From positions 496,001 to 560,000 of the forward strand of contig NZ_JBJHZY010000002.1 in NCBI RefSeq assembly GCF_045310525.1: a stretch of DNA of 64,000 bases. Direction: 5' to 3'. The notes beneath the pieces are model-generated. The model ran no database searches, was not told the DNA's origin, and worked only from the letters and a program-made list of their open reading frames with translations. The number at the start of each line of letters is the position of its first letter. The first letter of the stretch is position 1. Both the position numbers and the translations under genes were made by a program. This document shows positions 34,319-43,676 of the stretch, piece after piece. Source of the DNA: Clostridium_AT radicumherbarum. GTDB taxonomy: Bacteria > Bacillota > Clostridia > Clostridiales > Clostridiaceae.

Positions 34319-36193
34319 CTAATTTATAACCCTTCTCGCCGTGGCGTAATCTGTCCGGGTCATCGGAGATATTTTTACAACATCCCCTGTGTGTGGACTA
34401 TTTATAAAAGTATTATTACCAAGATATATACCTACATGAACTGGCGCTGTCAGACTTCCAAAAAATACAATATCTCCTGGCAATAAATTCTCCCTCGAAA
34501 TCTCATTCCCGACCTTGACCTGGTCATAAATAGTTCTTCCTACCGTAATGTTAAAATGAGCAAATATATATTGTACGAAGCCTGAAGCATCGAAGCCATT
34601 TGGCGAATTACCACCCCACAAATAAGGTGTCCCCAGAAAGTTATAAGCATAAGAAATTACCATATTAGCAGGTACAGATGGATTTATTACTGGATTTTGA
34701 ACTGTAATATTGCAACTTGCTGTCTTATTTCCATCTACTGTAGTTGCTGTAATTGTGGCTGTTCCTGCCCCTATTGCAGTTACTTTTCCTGCTGCATCTA
34801 CTGTGGCTACGTTACTATTTGATGTACTCCACTGTACATTCTTATTTGTAGCATTTGATGGTAATACTGAAGCTATTAAAGTATCTGTATTACCTACTGT
34901 ATGTGTACTCGAAGTTTCGTTTAAGCTTACTGATGAAACATTTATTACTGGATTTTCAACTGTAATATTGCAGCTTGCGGTCTTGTTACCACTTACTGTA
35001 GTTACTGTAATTGTTGCTGTTCCTGCAGCTATTGCCGTTACTTTCCCTGCTGCATCTACTGTTGCTACATTACTATTTGATGTACTCCACTGTACATTCT
35101 TATTTGTAGCATTTGATGGTGAAATTGTAGCTATTAAAGTATCTGTTGCACCTACTGTGAGTGTATTGGTGGTTTTATTTAAGCTTACTGCTGATGGATT
35201 CACTATGTTATTATTAATAGTATTAGTAATTACATCTTGTACACTATTACTAATTGCACCAGTTCCACCTAAAATAGATACATTCATTACGCCTTCACTC
35301 TTAATGAAGTTAAGAGTTTCATCTGTCATTGAATTTTTATCTGATAATATAATTGAAGCATTATTTTTAGCTGCTAAAGCTGATCCGCTCAATGCATCAG
35401 GGAAATCATTTCCTGTAGCTAAAAAGGCTGTTCCAAAACTTAAGCTTCCTACAAATTGATTATTGATAATTTGGTTAGTTTCATATCTATTTTTTCCGCC
35501 AAGTCTCTTACTATTTGGTACACTTGAAGCTACTTTATCTCCTAAAACTCCTGTTCCTCCCACTATATATGAAACTGGTATGCTTTTATCTTTAATAAAG
35601 GCTGCTACACTTGGATCTAATCCATCCTTTGGTGATAATAAAATAGGCATGGACTTAATTCCTGCAATTGGAGCTATTGATAGTGCATCTGGAAAATCCA
35701 AACCTGTTGCTACTATAATTCCATTGCTTGTACCTAATTTTTCAGCTACTAGCTTTGATGTTTCATATCTATTAATTCCACCAATCCTGGTAAAATTAAC
35801 TCCTATATTTTTCAGCTGATTTTCTACATTTGTACTTATAACACCTGTCCCACCAACTAAAATAGCATTTGTAGCTTTTAATCTTTGTATTTCAGTTATT
35901 GTATCTGAACTTAGTGCGCCTTTTTCTGTCAATAATATTGGAGCATCATTTACCTTTGCAAATGGTGCTGCTGATAATGCATCTGGATAATCTGCTCCTG
36001 TAGCAATAATAACTGTATTAGCCTGCATCCAACCAGACTTACTAATAGCTAGTGCAGTTTCATATCTATTATTACCTGATAGTCTTGTAGTTCCTGTATT
36101 TGCTTCTTGTGCAAAAACAGGAGCCACGCTTAAAACTCCACACAATAAAGAAGCACTCAGGATTACTGAAAAAATTCTTTTGTTTTTTAACAT
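34319..36193 (-). CDS. CWB2 surface protein with Big_2 domains and an inactive NlpC/P60 domain
   Basis: A 624-residue secreted protein. Signal peptide about 1-29 (ending APVFAQ). Three CWB2 repeats (about 35-330), two Big_2 domains (about 350-510) and a C-terminal NlpC/P60 domain (about 520-624). The catalytic motif, normally DCSGFV, reads FDASGFVQY: the nucleophile Cys is Ala (codon GCT). The His (APVHVGIYLG) and third polar residue (SPHTGD) remain. It may bind rather than cut peptidoglycan. ATG 36193 follows GGGGGG by 8 bases. A long structured leader precedes it. Confidence 0.85.
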   Translation of the reverse strand: MLKNKRIFSVILSASLLCGVLSVAPVFAQEANTGTTRLSGNNRYETALAISKSGWMQANTVIIATGADYPDALSAAPFAKVNDAPILLTEKGALSSDTITEIQRLKATNAILVGGTGVISTNVENQLKNIGVNFTRIGGINRYETSKLVAEKLGTSNGIIVATGLDFPDALSIAPIAGIKSMPILLSPKDGLDPSVAAFIKDKSIPVSYIVGGTGVLGDKVASSVPNSKRLGGKNRYETNQIINNQFVGSLSFGTAFLATGNDFPDALSGSALAAKNNASIILSDKNSMTDETLNFIKSEGVMNVSILGGTGAISNSVQDVITNTINNNIVNPSAVSLNKTTNTLTVGATDTLIATISPSNATNKNVQWSTSNSNVATVDAAGKVTAIAAGTATITVTTVSGNKTASCNITVENPVINVSSVSLNETSSTHTVGNTDTLIASVLPSNATNKNVQWSTSNSNVATVDAAGKVTAIGAGTATITATTVDGNKTASCNITVQNPVINPSVPANMVISYAYNFLGTPYLWGGNSPNGFDASGFVQYIFAHFNITVGRTIYDQVKVGNEISRENLLPGDIVFFGSLTAPVHVGIYLGNNTFINSPHTGDVVKISPMTRTDYATARRVIN

Positions 36194-36420
36194 ATAATAT
36201 TTCCCCCCATATAATTTTACAACATTGAAATTTGAATTCATAGGCCTGGGCACATAAGTTATAATACTATTTTCTTATGTCTTTAATAAAATAGTATCCT
36301 TTATCAGCAAGTAACTATATCCCTTCAACCCTGAGTTTATCTTTCGCCTTTGAATCTATGTTATACAGTTGTCCTTGATCTGCAGGACAGTTTATATTTA
36401 CTTATCTAGACAAGATTATA
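36194..36420 (-). promoter_or_regulatory. About 215-base structured leader of the CWB2-P60 gene
   Basis: A -10 box TATAAT at 36415-36420 predicts a start near 36408. The leader holds a hairpin GTCCT/AGGAC, a TTCAA/TTGAA stem enclosing AGGCGAAAG, and ATACTATTTT pairing with AAAATAGTAT; the latter competes with ACATAAG pairing with CTTATGT. CATAG and CTATG could close the whole domain. I could not match it to a known riboswitch class. Confidence 0.4.
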
Positions 36421-36716
36421 CATTTTTTAAGTAAACATTTTTACATATTATTAATAAATCACTAGTATTATTTACTTATTCTTAAAAAAACTAGCATTTT
36501 CAGCATAATTCTGTTAACAGTATATTAATAATATATCAAATTTTTATGTATTTCTCAATTTTTTTCAGTTGCCAAATTAACACAGAATATACTACATTAC
36601 GTCAATTTTTTATTTATTTGATAAAATAAGTAAATATATACCAAATTAATTTACCTATTTATTATTTTTAGTGTTTTCATCTAAATCTATTCTATTTTGT
36701 TTTTACAAACTAGAAC
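36421..36716. other. AT-rich intergenic DNA
   Basis: About 300 bases of very AT-rich sequence with several copies of TTTACTTA or its complement. No coding frame is seen. It lies between the CWB2-P60 promoter and the aldolase relic. Confidence 0.4.
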
Positions 36717-37050
36717 TTATACAATTAAACTCGCCTCACTAAATTCTTTAGAATTGTTGCAGTCCCCTGTCCAGTATTTAAAAACCTCTACGGCTTGTTT
36801 TATTTGTTCATCTGTCATTTGTTTTGTTTCTCCAACTGCTCTAGCAGCTAAATAGCATTTTGCTGCTTCTTCCATATATACAGCAGCGTAAAGTGCTTGT
36901 TTTAGAGAGTTTCCAACTGTCATTACACCATGGTGAGCAAGAATAACAGCTAAACTATCACCTAAATATTTAACAGTGTCTATCCCCATATCAATACTGC
37001 CAGCAGAACTAAATGGAGTAACCTTTACATTTCCACAAGCAGCATTAGCC
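36717..37050 (-). pseudogene. C-terminal fragment of a class II aldolase/epimerase
   Basis: The open frame reads GNVKVTPFSSAGSID and continues into LAHHGVMTVG, matching the C-terminal third of FucA/AraD-type zinc aldolases, including the last zinc His. The N-terminal zinc histidines and catalytic Glu are absent, and a stop lies just upstream of 37050. It follows the ADP-ribosylglycohydrolase-family gene on the same strand, so it was probably the final gene of the nucleoside operon. Confidence 0.75.
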
Positions 37051-37070
37051 TTATTTTTACTTTGTTATTA

Positions 37071-39134
37071 TTACTTAATTGCTTTAATTTTTAAATATCT
37101 GTAATGAGTATGTGCACCATTGAGTGCTGAAAATCCTACTTGTCCCGTAGTGTAAGGATTACTAGTATCAGTGTAATCTATCATTTCCTTTTCATTTATG
37201 TATACAGCAAATTGATTCTTAATAGCAGTAATACGCAATTTATAAGATTGTTCATATTTCCATTCGAAGCTTCTGGAAGCAAGCTCTATATAGTTTCCGG
37301 CAACATTCTTATATAATATTAGCTTGCTGTCTTCACCAAGTCCTGCGGCATAGGACCGCATTGCCCCCAAAACCCTGAAATTAAGATTATGTTTTTTGCC
37401 CCACACAGGCATTAATTCACATTCCGCCTCATAATCTGCCCATTTCCTGCTGCCGGTATAACTTTCAGAGTTTCCAAAACCACTGCCGCTTAGCCAGCCA
37501 TGCTCAAGGTCCCATATACCTCTTAAATAAGTTAGCTGTGATGGCGTTTTACGAATAGGGCTCCATTTATGAACAGTTTCTTTAGAAAAATCTAAAATGT
37601 ATTTTGGTGATACTTTAAAAGCTATCTCATTTATATAAACATTACTATTAATTGGAGAGTTAGAATAAAATTCTACACCCATTTCATCTAAACATACTGC
37701 TTCTTGTTCTGGAATGTGAAAGAATAAACTGCTCCACTTTTCCTTTGAAAGTTCCGTTTTATCTCCGTATATATATGTATTTGTATTTCCATCCTTAACA
37801 TATAATCTTGCGTTAACTTGACAATTACCTTCAGTTTTAATTTCTGCTGATATAGTGTAGCCGGGATAAATTATTGGAGAAAAGTCCGGTGAATATCTGT
37901 CATCTTCAAAATCATAGGGTCTGTAATAGGTTTTTCTGAATACTTTAACAGAATTTTCATTATTAATGCTTATTCTAAGACGCTTATTATTATTTTCTAA
38001 AATCACGTTTTCTTCTAATGCTTTAAATCCATGGGTGGAACCGGGCAAGTTAAAGTTATAAATTTCACCGGTTTCATCCAAGTTTTTTATTTTTTCAGGT
38101 ATTTCTTCTTTGGCCAAAATATAGCCAATTCTAGCTAAATATGCGGAAAAAATAGGTATATCAGTTATATTTAAATCTCCAATCAATGATGAACTTACAA
38201 AAACATCATTTATTGGTTTCCTCCAAAAGTATGGTATTCCTACAAGTCCGCACCTTACTCCCATAATACATCCAACATTGCCTACATTGCAGTCTGTATC
38301 CCATCCGCAGAAATTGCAAATACGTATTGTCTTAGAAAAATCTCCTTCACCATACAATAAGGATAAAATTATAACTGCAGCATTAGGAATTATATGGCAT
38401 CCACCTTCATATTTGTCATAACCATAATTATTGAGGATGTATTCAAAGCACTTTCTCCAATCATATGGGTTCTCATCATAAAACCTCATTACCTCTCTTG
38501 TAACTTTAGCATATTCACAATCTTCTGGTATTACAGAAAGCCCTTTAACGATTATTTTTTTTATATCCTTTTCTACAAATGCTTCTGCAATACATGCTGC
38601 AATAAACATCCCACCATATTTTCCATTCCCATCATGGGATACACTAGCTGCTTTTTCTGCATATTCCGCAGCAAGTGAAGGGTTGCCCGGAGCTATAAGT
38701 CCCCATACGTCAATGAATATTTGCCCGCCAATTTGTTCCGAAACAGTAAGTCCGTTCACATCCATAGAGCCAGAAAGAGGGGCTTTAATGCCATGCTGCA
38801 GATTCATATAAGCTGTATGCTCAGTAGATACTCCATAGCCTCCCCACCAAAACATACCGTGAGTATCACCTATATAATTAAGCCATGTATCACCAATCTC
38901 CTCTGAAGTTGCATTAATTGAAAAATCCTCTAAGGCCCTTATAAACACCTCAGGACCATTGGTATCATCATCTGCAGCAAACATTTTGTAATCATGAATA
39001 TAGCCCTCAGGTTCACCTATCTCCTTACTTATTCTTTCATAAGTCCAGTTTTCAATTGGAGCTCCAAGTCTAACTCCTATTGTTTTTCCAAGCCATCCTG
39101 AATAAACTTTTTCAATATAATCTTTTTGAATCAT
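37071..39134 (-). CDS. ADP-ribosylglycohydrolase-family enzyme with C-terminal beta-sandwich domains
   Basis: A 687-residue protein. Residues about 1-330 form an ADP-ribosylglycohydrolase fold with the metal motifs ADDDTNGPE, SHDGNGKYGG and CGWDTDCNVGN. About 350 further residues form one or two beta-sandwich domains (YTISAEIKTEG; NQFAVYINEKEMIDY) like concanavalin/LamG-type modules. I chose ATG 39134 with GGAGT 9 bases upstream, 13 bases after the nucleoside hydrolase. No signal peptide is seen. It may split an N-glycosidic bond in a nucleoside or ADP-ribose derivative; substrate unknown. Confidence 0.75.
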   Translation of the reverse strand: MIQKDYIEKVYSGWLGKTIGVRLGAPIENWTYERISKEIGEPEGYIHDYKMFAADDDTNGPEVFIRALEDFSINATSEEIGDTWLNYIGDTHGMFWWGGYGVSTEHTAYMNLQHGIKAPLSGSMDVNGLTVSEQIGGQIFIDVWGLIAPGNPSLAAEYAEKAASVSHDGNGKYGGMFIAACIAEAFVEKDIKKIIVKGLSVIPEDCEYAKVTREVMRFYDENPYDWRKCFEYILNNYGYDKYEGGCHIIPNAAVIILSLLYGEGDFSKTIRICNFCGWDTDCNVGNVGCIMGVRCGLVGIPYFWRKPINDVFVSSSLIGDLNITDIPIFSAYLARIGYILAKEEIPEKIKNLDETGEIYNFNLPGSTHGFKALEENVILENNNKRLRISINNENSVKVFRKTYYRPYDFEDDRYSPDFSPIIYPGYTISAEIKTEGNCQVNARLYVKDGNTNTYIYGDKTELSKEKWSSLFFHIPEQEAVCLDEMGVEFYSNSPINSNVYINEIAFKVSPKYILDFSKETVHKWSPIRKTPSQLTYLRGIWDLEHGWLSGSGFGNSESYTGSRKWADYEAECELMPVWGKKHNLNFRVLGAMRSYAAGLGEDSKLILYKNVAGNYIELASRSFEWKYEQSYKLRITAIKNQFAVYINEKEMIDYTDTSNPYTTGQVGFSALNGAHTHYRYLKIKAIK

Positions 39135-39147
39135 ATAATTCTTACTC

Positions 39148-40086
39148 CTATAGCTTAAGTCTTTCATCCAATATTTCCAAACTTTCAATGAAGAACTTTA
39201 CAAACTGACATCTTAGAACTTCAGTGAGAACTAGAGTATTGGGTGCTTTGTCCGGGACAGGCCTTTTATCGGCAATGGTCATTCCTCTTGTTAACTCTCC
39301 ACTGGTTTCAACATCTACATGATATTTCACACCCTTGAAGAAATCCGGTCTTAGTAAATATACTATTGTACAAAGATCATGCAGGGCACTTCCTTTAAAC
39401 CCAAATCTCTTGCTGGCTATTGAATAAAACTGTAAAAGCTCCCACGCCAACCTAGATGCCTTTCCTTTATCCTCTAAGGATTCAATTTCATCGTCCATTA
39501 TCATGGCTTCTTCAGTTACGTCCAAGCCAGCCATTACTATTTCTACTCCAGAATTAAAAACTATTTTTGCAGCTTCCGGATCAACATAAATATTAAACTC
39601 TGCAGTAGGAGTTCTATTACCTCTGTTTATACCTCCACCCATTAAACATATTTCCTCGATTTTATCTTTTATTTCAGGAAAAGTCCTAAGTAAAAGTGCT
39701 ATATTAGTAAGAGGGCCTATAGCTACAATAGTGACTTTTTCTTTTGAAGCTGAAATTAAATCATACATATACTTTACTGCGTTATTACTTTCAATTTGAT
39801 AATTGTAGTCTTCAAATTTGGGACCGTCCATACCAGTCTCACCATGTGCGTCTGCCCCAGTATGAATTAGCCTTACTAAAGGAGTTGCCTGTCCGGATGC
39901 TAAAGGTATATCTTCTTTTATATAAGAAAGTATCTTTTGAGCATTAGCGGTAACCTTATCCAATATTTGATTACCTCCCACAGTAGTAACTGCCAGTGTG
40001 TTAAGTTCATCTCTGTGAGCCGAAGCAGTCATAATTGCAAATGCATCATCATGTCCCGGATCGCAATCTATTATTATTTTTCTCAT
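39148..40086 (-). CDS. Inosine-uridine-type nucleoside N-ribohydrolase
   Basis: A 312-residue nucleoside hydrolase. The calcium-binding DCDPGHDDAFAI motif is at the N-terminus, with the catalytic-site His around LHDLCT near residue 240. It splits ribonucleosides to base and ribose. The ATG at 40086 overlaps the permease stop (TGATG). With ribokinase in the same operon, the ribose can be phosphorylated at once. Confidence 0.88.
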   Translation of the reverse strand: MRKIIIDCDPGHDDAFAIMTASAHRDELNTLAVTTVGGNQILDKVTANAQKILSYIKEDIPLASGQATPLVRLIHTGADAHGETGMDGPKFEDYNYQIESNNAVKYMYDLISASKEKVTIVAIGPLTNIALLLRTFPEIKDKIEEICLMGGGINRGNRTPTAEFNIYVDPEAAKIVFNSGVEIVMAGLDVTEEAMIMDDEIESLEDKGKASRLAWELLQFYSIASKRFGFKGSALHDLCTIVYLLRPDFFKGVKYHVDVETSGELTRGMTIADKRPVPDKAPNTLVLTEVLRCQFVKFFIESLEILDERLKL

Positions 40087-41012
40087 CACACTACTCCCTT
40101 TTCATTTTTCTTGTTAGTTTCCCTTATAGCATAAATTACAAGTCCTACTACAGTAGCTACATAGGGAATAATTGTAACTAGTTCAACAGGCATATTTACC
40201 AATTGAAGTACATTTGATAATGCAGAAGCAGCTCCAAAAAGTAGTGATGTTAAAACAGTTCCAACTACTGAACCTAATCCCATAGCTTCTGCTGCTAATG
40301 CTATCCATCCTCTGCCTGCTGTCATATCCCTTGAAAACCATGATACATATCCCATAGAAAGAAATGCTCCTCCAAGTCCTGCAAGAATACCACTCATAAT
40401 TAGGGCAATATATCGATTTTTGTTTACATTAATACCTACAGACTCTGCTGCATTAGGATTTTCACCTACAGCCTTCAGTCTTAAGCCAAGAGATGTATGT
40501 TTAAACATATACCATATCGCTATAGCCAGGATTACTAAAAGATAGGTAAGCACATTATGCCCTGATACTATTTGTCCAATTACTGGTATATCCTTAATTA
40601 ATGGAATATTTATATTGGGAAGAACCTTACTAGCCAATGAAGCTGAAGTTCCTTTGTCCCCTGTTAGATAATACAATATGAATATGGTTGCACCTGAGGA
40701 AAAAAGATTAAGAGCTATACCTCCTAATATTACATCTGTCTTGAGCTCAAGTGTAAAATAGGCAAGCAAATATGACATAAGTATGGCTGCTGCTATAGCC
40801 ACAAGTAATCCTACAATAGCACTTCCGGAATAAGCGCTGCCTACTACTCCTGCAAGAGCAGACATTAACATTATTCCCTCTAATCCTATATTGGGTATGC
40901 CTGCTTTGTCAGCTATTACAGAACCTAATGCCGGATAAAGTATTGGTGTTGTAACTCTTATTATGGAAAAAACAAAACTTGATGAAAATATTAGATTCAC
41001 AATTTTATCCAT
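40086..41012 (-). CDS. nupQ: Nucleoside ABC transporter permease (NupQ-like)
   Basis: A 308-residue BPD_transp_2-type permease with about eight to ten membrane spans, carrying PALGSVIADKAGIPNIGLEGIMLM and LRLKAVGENPNAAESVGINV, typical of BMP-linked transporters. It overlaps the preceding permease by 8 bases and forms the channel with it. Confidence 0.85.
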   Translation of the reverse strand: MDKIVNLIFSSSFVFSIIRVTTPILYPALGSVIADKAGIPNIGLEGIMLMSALAGVVGSAYSGSAIVGLLVAIAAAILMSYLLAYFTLELKTDVILGGIALNLFSSGATIFILYYLTGDKGTSASLASKVLPNINIPLIKDIPVIGQIVSGHNVLTYLLVILAIAIWYMFKHTSLGLRLKAVGENPNAAESVGINVNKNRYIALIMSGILAGLGGAFLSMGYVSWFSRDMTAGRGWIALAAEAMGLGSVVGTVLTSLLFGAASALSNVLQLVNMPVELVTIIPYVATVVGLVIYAIRETNKKNEKGVV

Positions 41013-42054
41013 GCACCTTTACCCCCTTTAGAAGCATTTTATTTCTATAGCCTTGCATAAACTTTCTACCAGAAATAAGAAGTATGATAAGTCCCTGCAT
41101 TATTCCCACCATTTCTGCCGGAACATTTGTCATTCTGGCCATTAAATCCGCTCCAATCCTTATATAAGCTAAAAACAGTGCTGAGAATATAACATTTGAA
41201 GGTTTATTTTTTGCAAGCATTGCTATAAGTGCGCCATCAAAGCCTAATCCAGGAAGAGCAGCCCATTGGAACCTATCATACATTCCTATTATCTCAACAG
41301 AACCACCAATTCCAGCAACACATCCTGCAACTAAGCTTGCAATAATTATTGCTTTCACTGTATTAATACCAGAATATTTTGCAAACTCTTTATTGTAGCC
41401 TGTCATCCTTAGAGCATATCCCCACTTTGTCCGGTACATAAATAAATGAATCACAAAAACAACAACAAGTGCAATTATAAGCCCGCTGTGAATTCTTGTG
41501 CCAGGAACTATTTTATTAAGTAATACCGTATCCTGCATTTTTACAGACTGAAGATTAGTTGTATTAACCTCTTTAAAATAGTAGTTAAGTATATACAAAC
41601 CAATTCCATATAATATACTATTAAACATTAATGATATTACAAGCTCACTGGCATTCCATTTAGCTTTGAAAAAACCTATTATAGCCATTACAACTGCACC
41701 GGCTACACAGCCTACAATAATAGCAACTGCAGGATGGATATACCACGGCAAGGACAACTTAATACCTACTATTGCTGCCAAGAGACCACTGAAATAGTAT
41801 ATACCCTCTGCACCAAGATTGAATAATCCTGTCTGAAACAGTATAGCTGTAGCTACACCAGAGAATATCAGGGGAATAGCCTGCTCAATTACATTCCCCA
41901 TATATCTGCTTTTTAGCAGTGGTCCAATAACAAAGTATTTAATTGTAGAAATAGGCTTATCACTTACAAATAAAATTATTATAAAAGCTATAATTGTGGC
42001 AATTAAAACTGCTGTAATGGTTCTTATCATCTCAAATTTAGATTCCTTATCCAC
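41005..42054 (-). CDS. nupP: Nucleoside ABC transporter permease (NupP-like)
   Basis: A 349-residue membrane permease with LFQTGLFNLGAEGIYYFSGL and LRMTGYNKEFAKYSGINTV, as in YufP/NupP of Bacillus. GTG start, AGGAGGG upstream, overlapping the ATPase stop by 8 bases. Confidence 0.85.
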   Translation of the reverse strand: MDKESKFEMIRTITAVLIATIIAFIIILFVSDKPISTIKYFVIGPLLKSRYMGNVIEQAIPLIFSGVATAILFQTGLFNLGAEGIYYFSGLLAAIVGIKLSLPWYIHPAVAIIVGCVAGAVVMAIIGFFKAKWNASELVISLMFNSILYGIGLYILNYYFKEVNTTNLQSVKMQDTVLLNKIVPGTRIHSGLIIALVVVFVIHLFMYRTKWGYALRMTGYNKEFAKYSGINTVKAIIIASLVAGCVAGIGGSVEIIGMYDRFQWAALPGLGFDGALIAMLAKNKPSNVIFSALFLAYIRIGADLMARMTNVPAEMVGIMQGLIILLISGRKFMQGYRNKMLLKGVKVHG

Positions 42055-43600
42055 AAAAAGCCCTCCTTATTTCTTCATGACTTTGTTTTTTTATGCCAAG
42101 CATATATTCACCTAATTCTTCTTCAGAAATTGAGGATGGATTATCAATAAATGCTACTATTTCTCCTCCATACATAACTATTAAATAATCACTTACTTCC
42201 ATAGCCTCCGATATATCTGCACTTATAAGCAAAATACCAGTTTCATTGTCTCTCATATGTATAAGTTTTTTGTGTATTAACTCTGCTGCTCCCATATCAA
42301 CTCCACGAGTTGGTTGTTCAGCAACAAGTACCTTCGGAGCAACAGAACATTCTCTGGCAACAACCACTTTCTGAATGTTTCCTCCTGATAAATGTTCGAT
42401 TAACTGGTTTTCATTCTTGCAAGCAACATCATAATCTTTGATGAGATTTACTGTGATTTCATCTATCTTCTTTTTATTAGTAAGTATCTTTCCATTAATA
42501 TCTTTTGACTTATATCTGTTACTGATGATATTTTCACTTATTTTGGCTGCTCCAGCAATTCCAAGACTCATTCTATCTTCAGTAATAAATGATAGTCCTT
42601 TGTTTCTCAGCTGAGCTATGGATAGCTGCCTTATATCTGTATCCTCCAGCAAAACCTGCCCAGTATATGCTTGTCTTCTCCCTGTAATTATATCTATAAG
42701 CTCACCTTGTCCATTCCCTTCAACTCCAGCTATTCCGAGTATTGTACCTTTCCTTAAAGAAAAACTTACATCATCAAGAACTTTATTGCCCTCATGGGAA
42801 TTCGCAAAAAGAGATTCTACCTTTAGAATTACATCACCAGGTACAGCTTCTTTTTTATCGTACTTTAAGACAACATCTCTTCCTACCATAAGATTTGATA
42901 TTTGTCTTTCCGTTACATCCGCTATATTATATACACCCTTAGTTTCACCTTTTCTCATAATGGTAACTCTATCACATATAGCTTTAACTTCTTTTAACTT
43001 GTGAGATATGAAAATAATTGTATGCCCTTCATTTTTAAGAAGTTTTAACTGCTCAAATAATTCTTCAGTTTCCTGTGGAGTTAATACCGCTGTAGGCTCA
43101 TCCAGTATTAATATTTCAGCTCCTCTTATTAAGGCTTTTACTATTTCTACCTTTTGTTTCATACCAATAGATAAATCTCTTACTTTATCATTAGGTTTAA
43201 TTCTAAAATTGTACTTTTCTGCAAACTCGCTTACCATTTTTTCAGCCTTTTGGTAATCTATTTTTATTCCCTTTTTAGGTTCCATTCCTAATATGATGTT
43301 TTGGGTAACAGTAAAAGTTGGTAAAAGCATAAAGTGTTGATGTACCATTCCTATTCCTAGTTCTATAGCCTTGTTTGCATTATCAATTTTTATCTTCTGT
43401 CCTTTTAAATAAATACTTCCTTCATTTGGCTGTTCCATGCCAAATATTATTTTCATTAATGTAGACTTACCGGCACCATTCTCACCTACGATAGCATGAA
43501 TTTCTCCTTTTCTTATGTCCAGATTAACGTTATTATTGGCTAATACACCATTTCCATAGATTTTTGTAATATTTTCTAGCTTCAATATACTATTATCCAA
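42047..43600 (-). CDS. nupO: Nucleoside ABC transporter ATPase, two-domain (NupO-like)
   Basis: A 517-residue protein with two ABC domains. The first has GENGAGKST near residue 39, LSIGMKQKVEI and ILDEPTAVLTP; the second has GVEGNGQGE near 290 and LSGGNIQKVVVAREC. The degenerate second Walker A is normal for this class. TTG start behind GGAGGGG. It powers nucleoside import with NupP and NupQ. Confidence 0.9.
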   Translation of the reverse strand: MDNSILKLENITKIYGNGVLANNNVNLDIRKGEIHAIVGENGAGKSTLMKIIFGMEQPNEGSIYLKGQKIKIDNANKAIELGIGMVHQHFMLLPTFTVTQNIILGMEPKKGIKIDYQKAEKMVSEFAEKYNFRIKPNDKVRDLSIGMKQKVEIVKALIRGAEILILDEPTAVLTPQETEELFEQLKLLKNEGHTIIFISHKLKEVKAICDRVTIMRKGETKGVYNIADVTERQISNLMVGRDVVLKYDKKEAVPGDVILKVESLFANSHEGNKVLDDVSFSLRKGTILGIAGVEGNGQGELIDIITGRRQAYTGQVLLEDTDIRQLSIAQLRNKGLSFITEDRMSLGIAGAAKISENIISNRYKSKDINGKILTNKKKIDEITVNLIKDYDVACKNENQLIEHLSGGNIQKVVVARECSVAPKVLVAEQPTRGVDMGAAELIHKKLIHMRDNETGILLISADISEAMEVSDYLIVMYGGEIVAFIDNPSSISEEELGEYMLGIKKQSHEEIRRAFCG

Positions 43601-43622
43601 AGTTACCCCTCCTAAAATAATT

Positions 43623-43646
43623 AGGTAGGGGATTTCTCTCCTACCT
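43623..43646 (-). other. Intercistronic hairpin behind the substrate-binding protein
   Basis: AGGTAGGGGA (43623-43632) pairs with TCTCCTACCT (43637-43646), loop TTTC. Such hairpins after ABC binding-protein genes often raise the level of that message over the rest of the operon. Confidence 0.5.
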
Positions 43647-43676
43647 TTTACCTATTATCTAAGAAAAGCTAAGCAG

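Noticed and set aside
34710..35819. Long plus-strand ORFs (249 and 118 codons) over the CWB2-P60 gene
   Set aside because: They are mirror frames of the Big_2 and CWB2 repeats; repetitive codon use keeps the opposite frame open.
36241..36420. Cyclic-di-GMP or ydaO-type riboswitch before the CWB2-P60 gene
   Set aside because: The core motifs I know for these classes (GACGCAAAGC, GGGGAACC) are absent; kept only as an unclassified leader.
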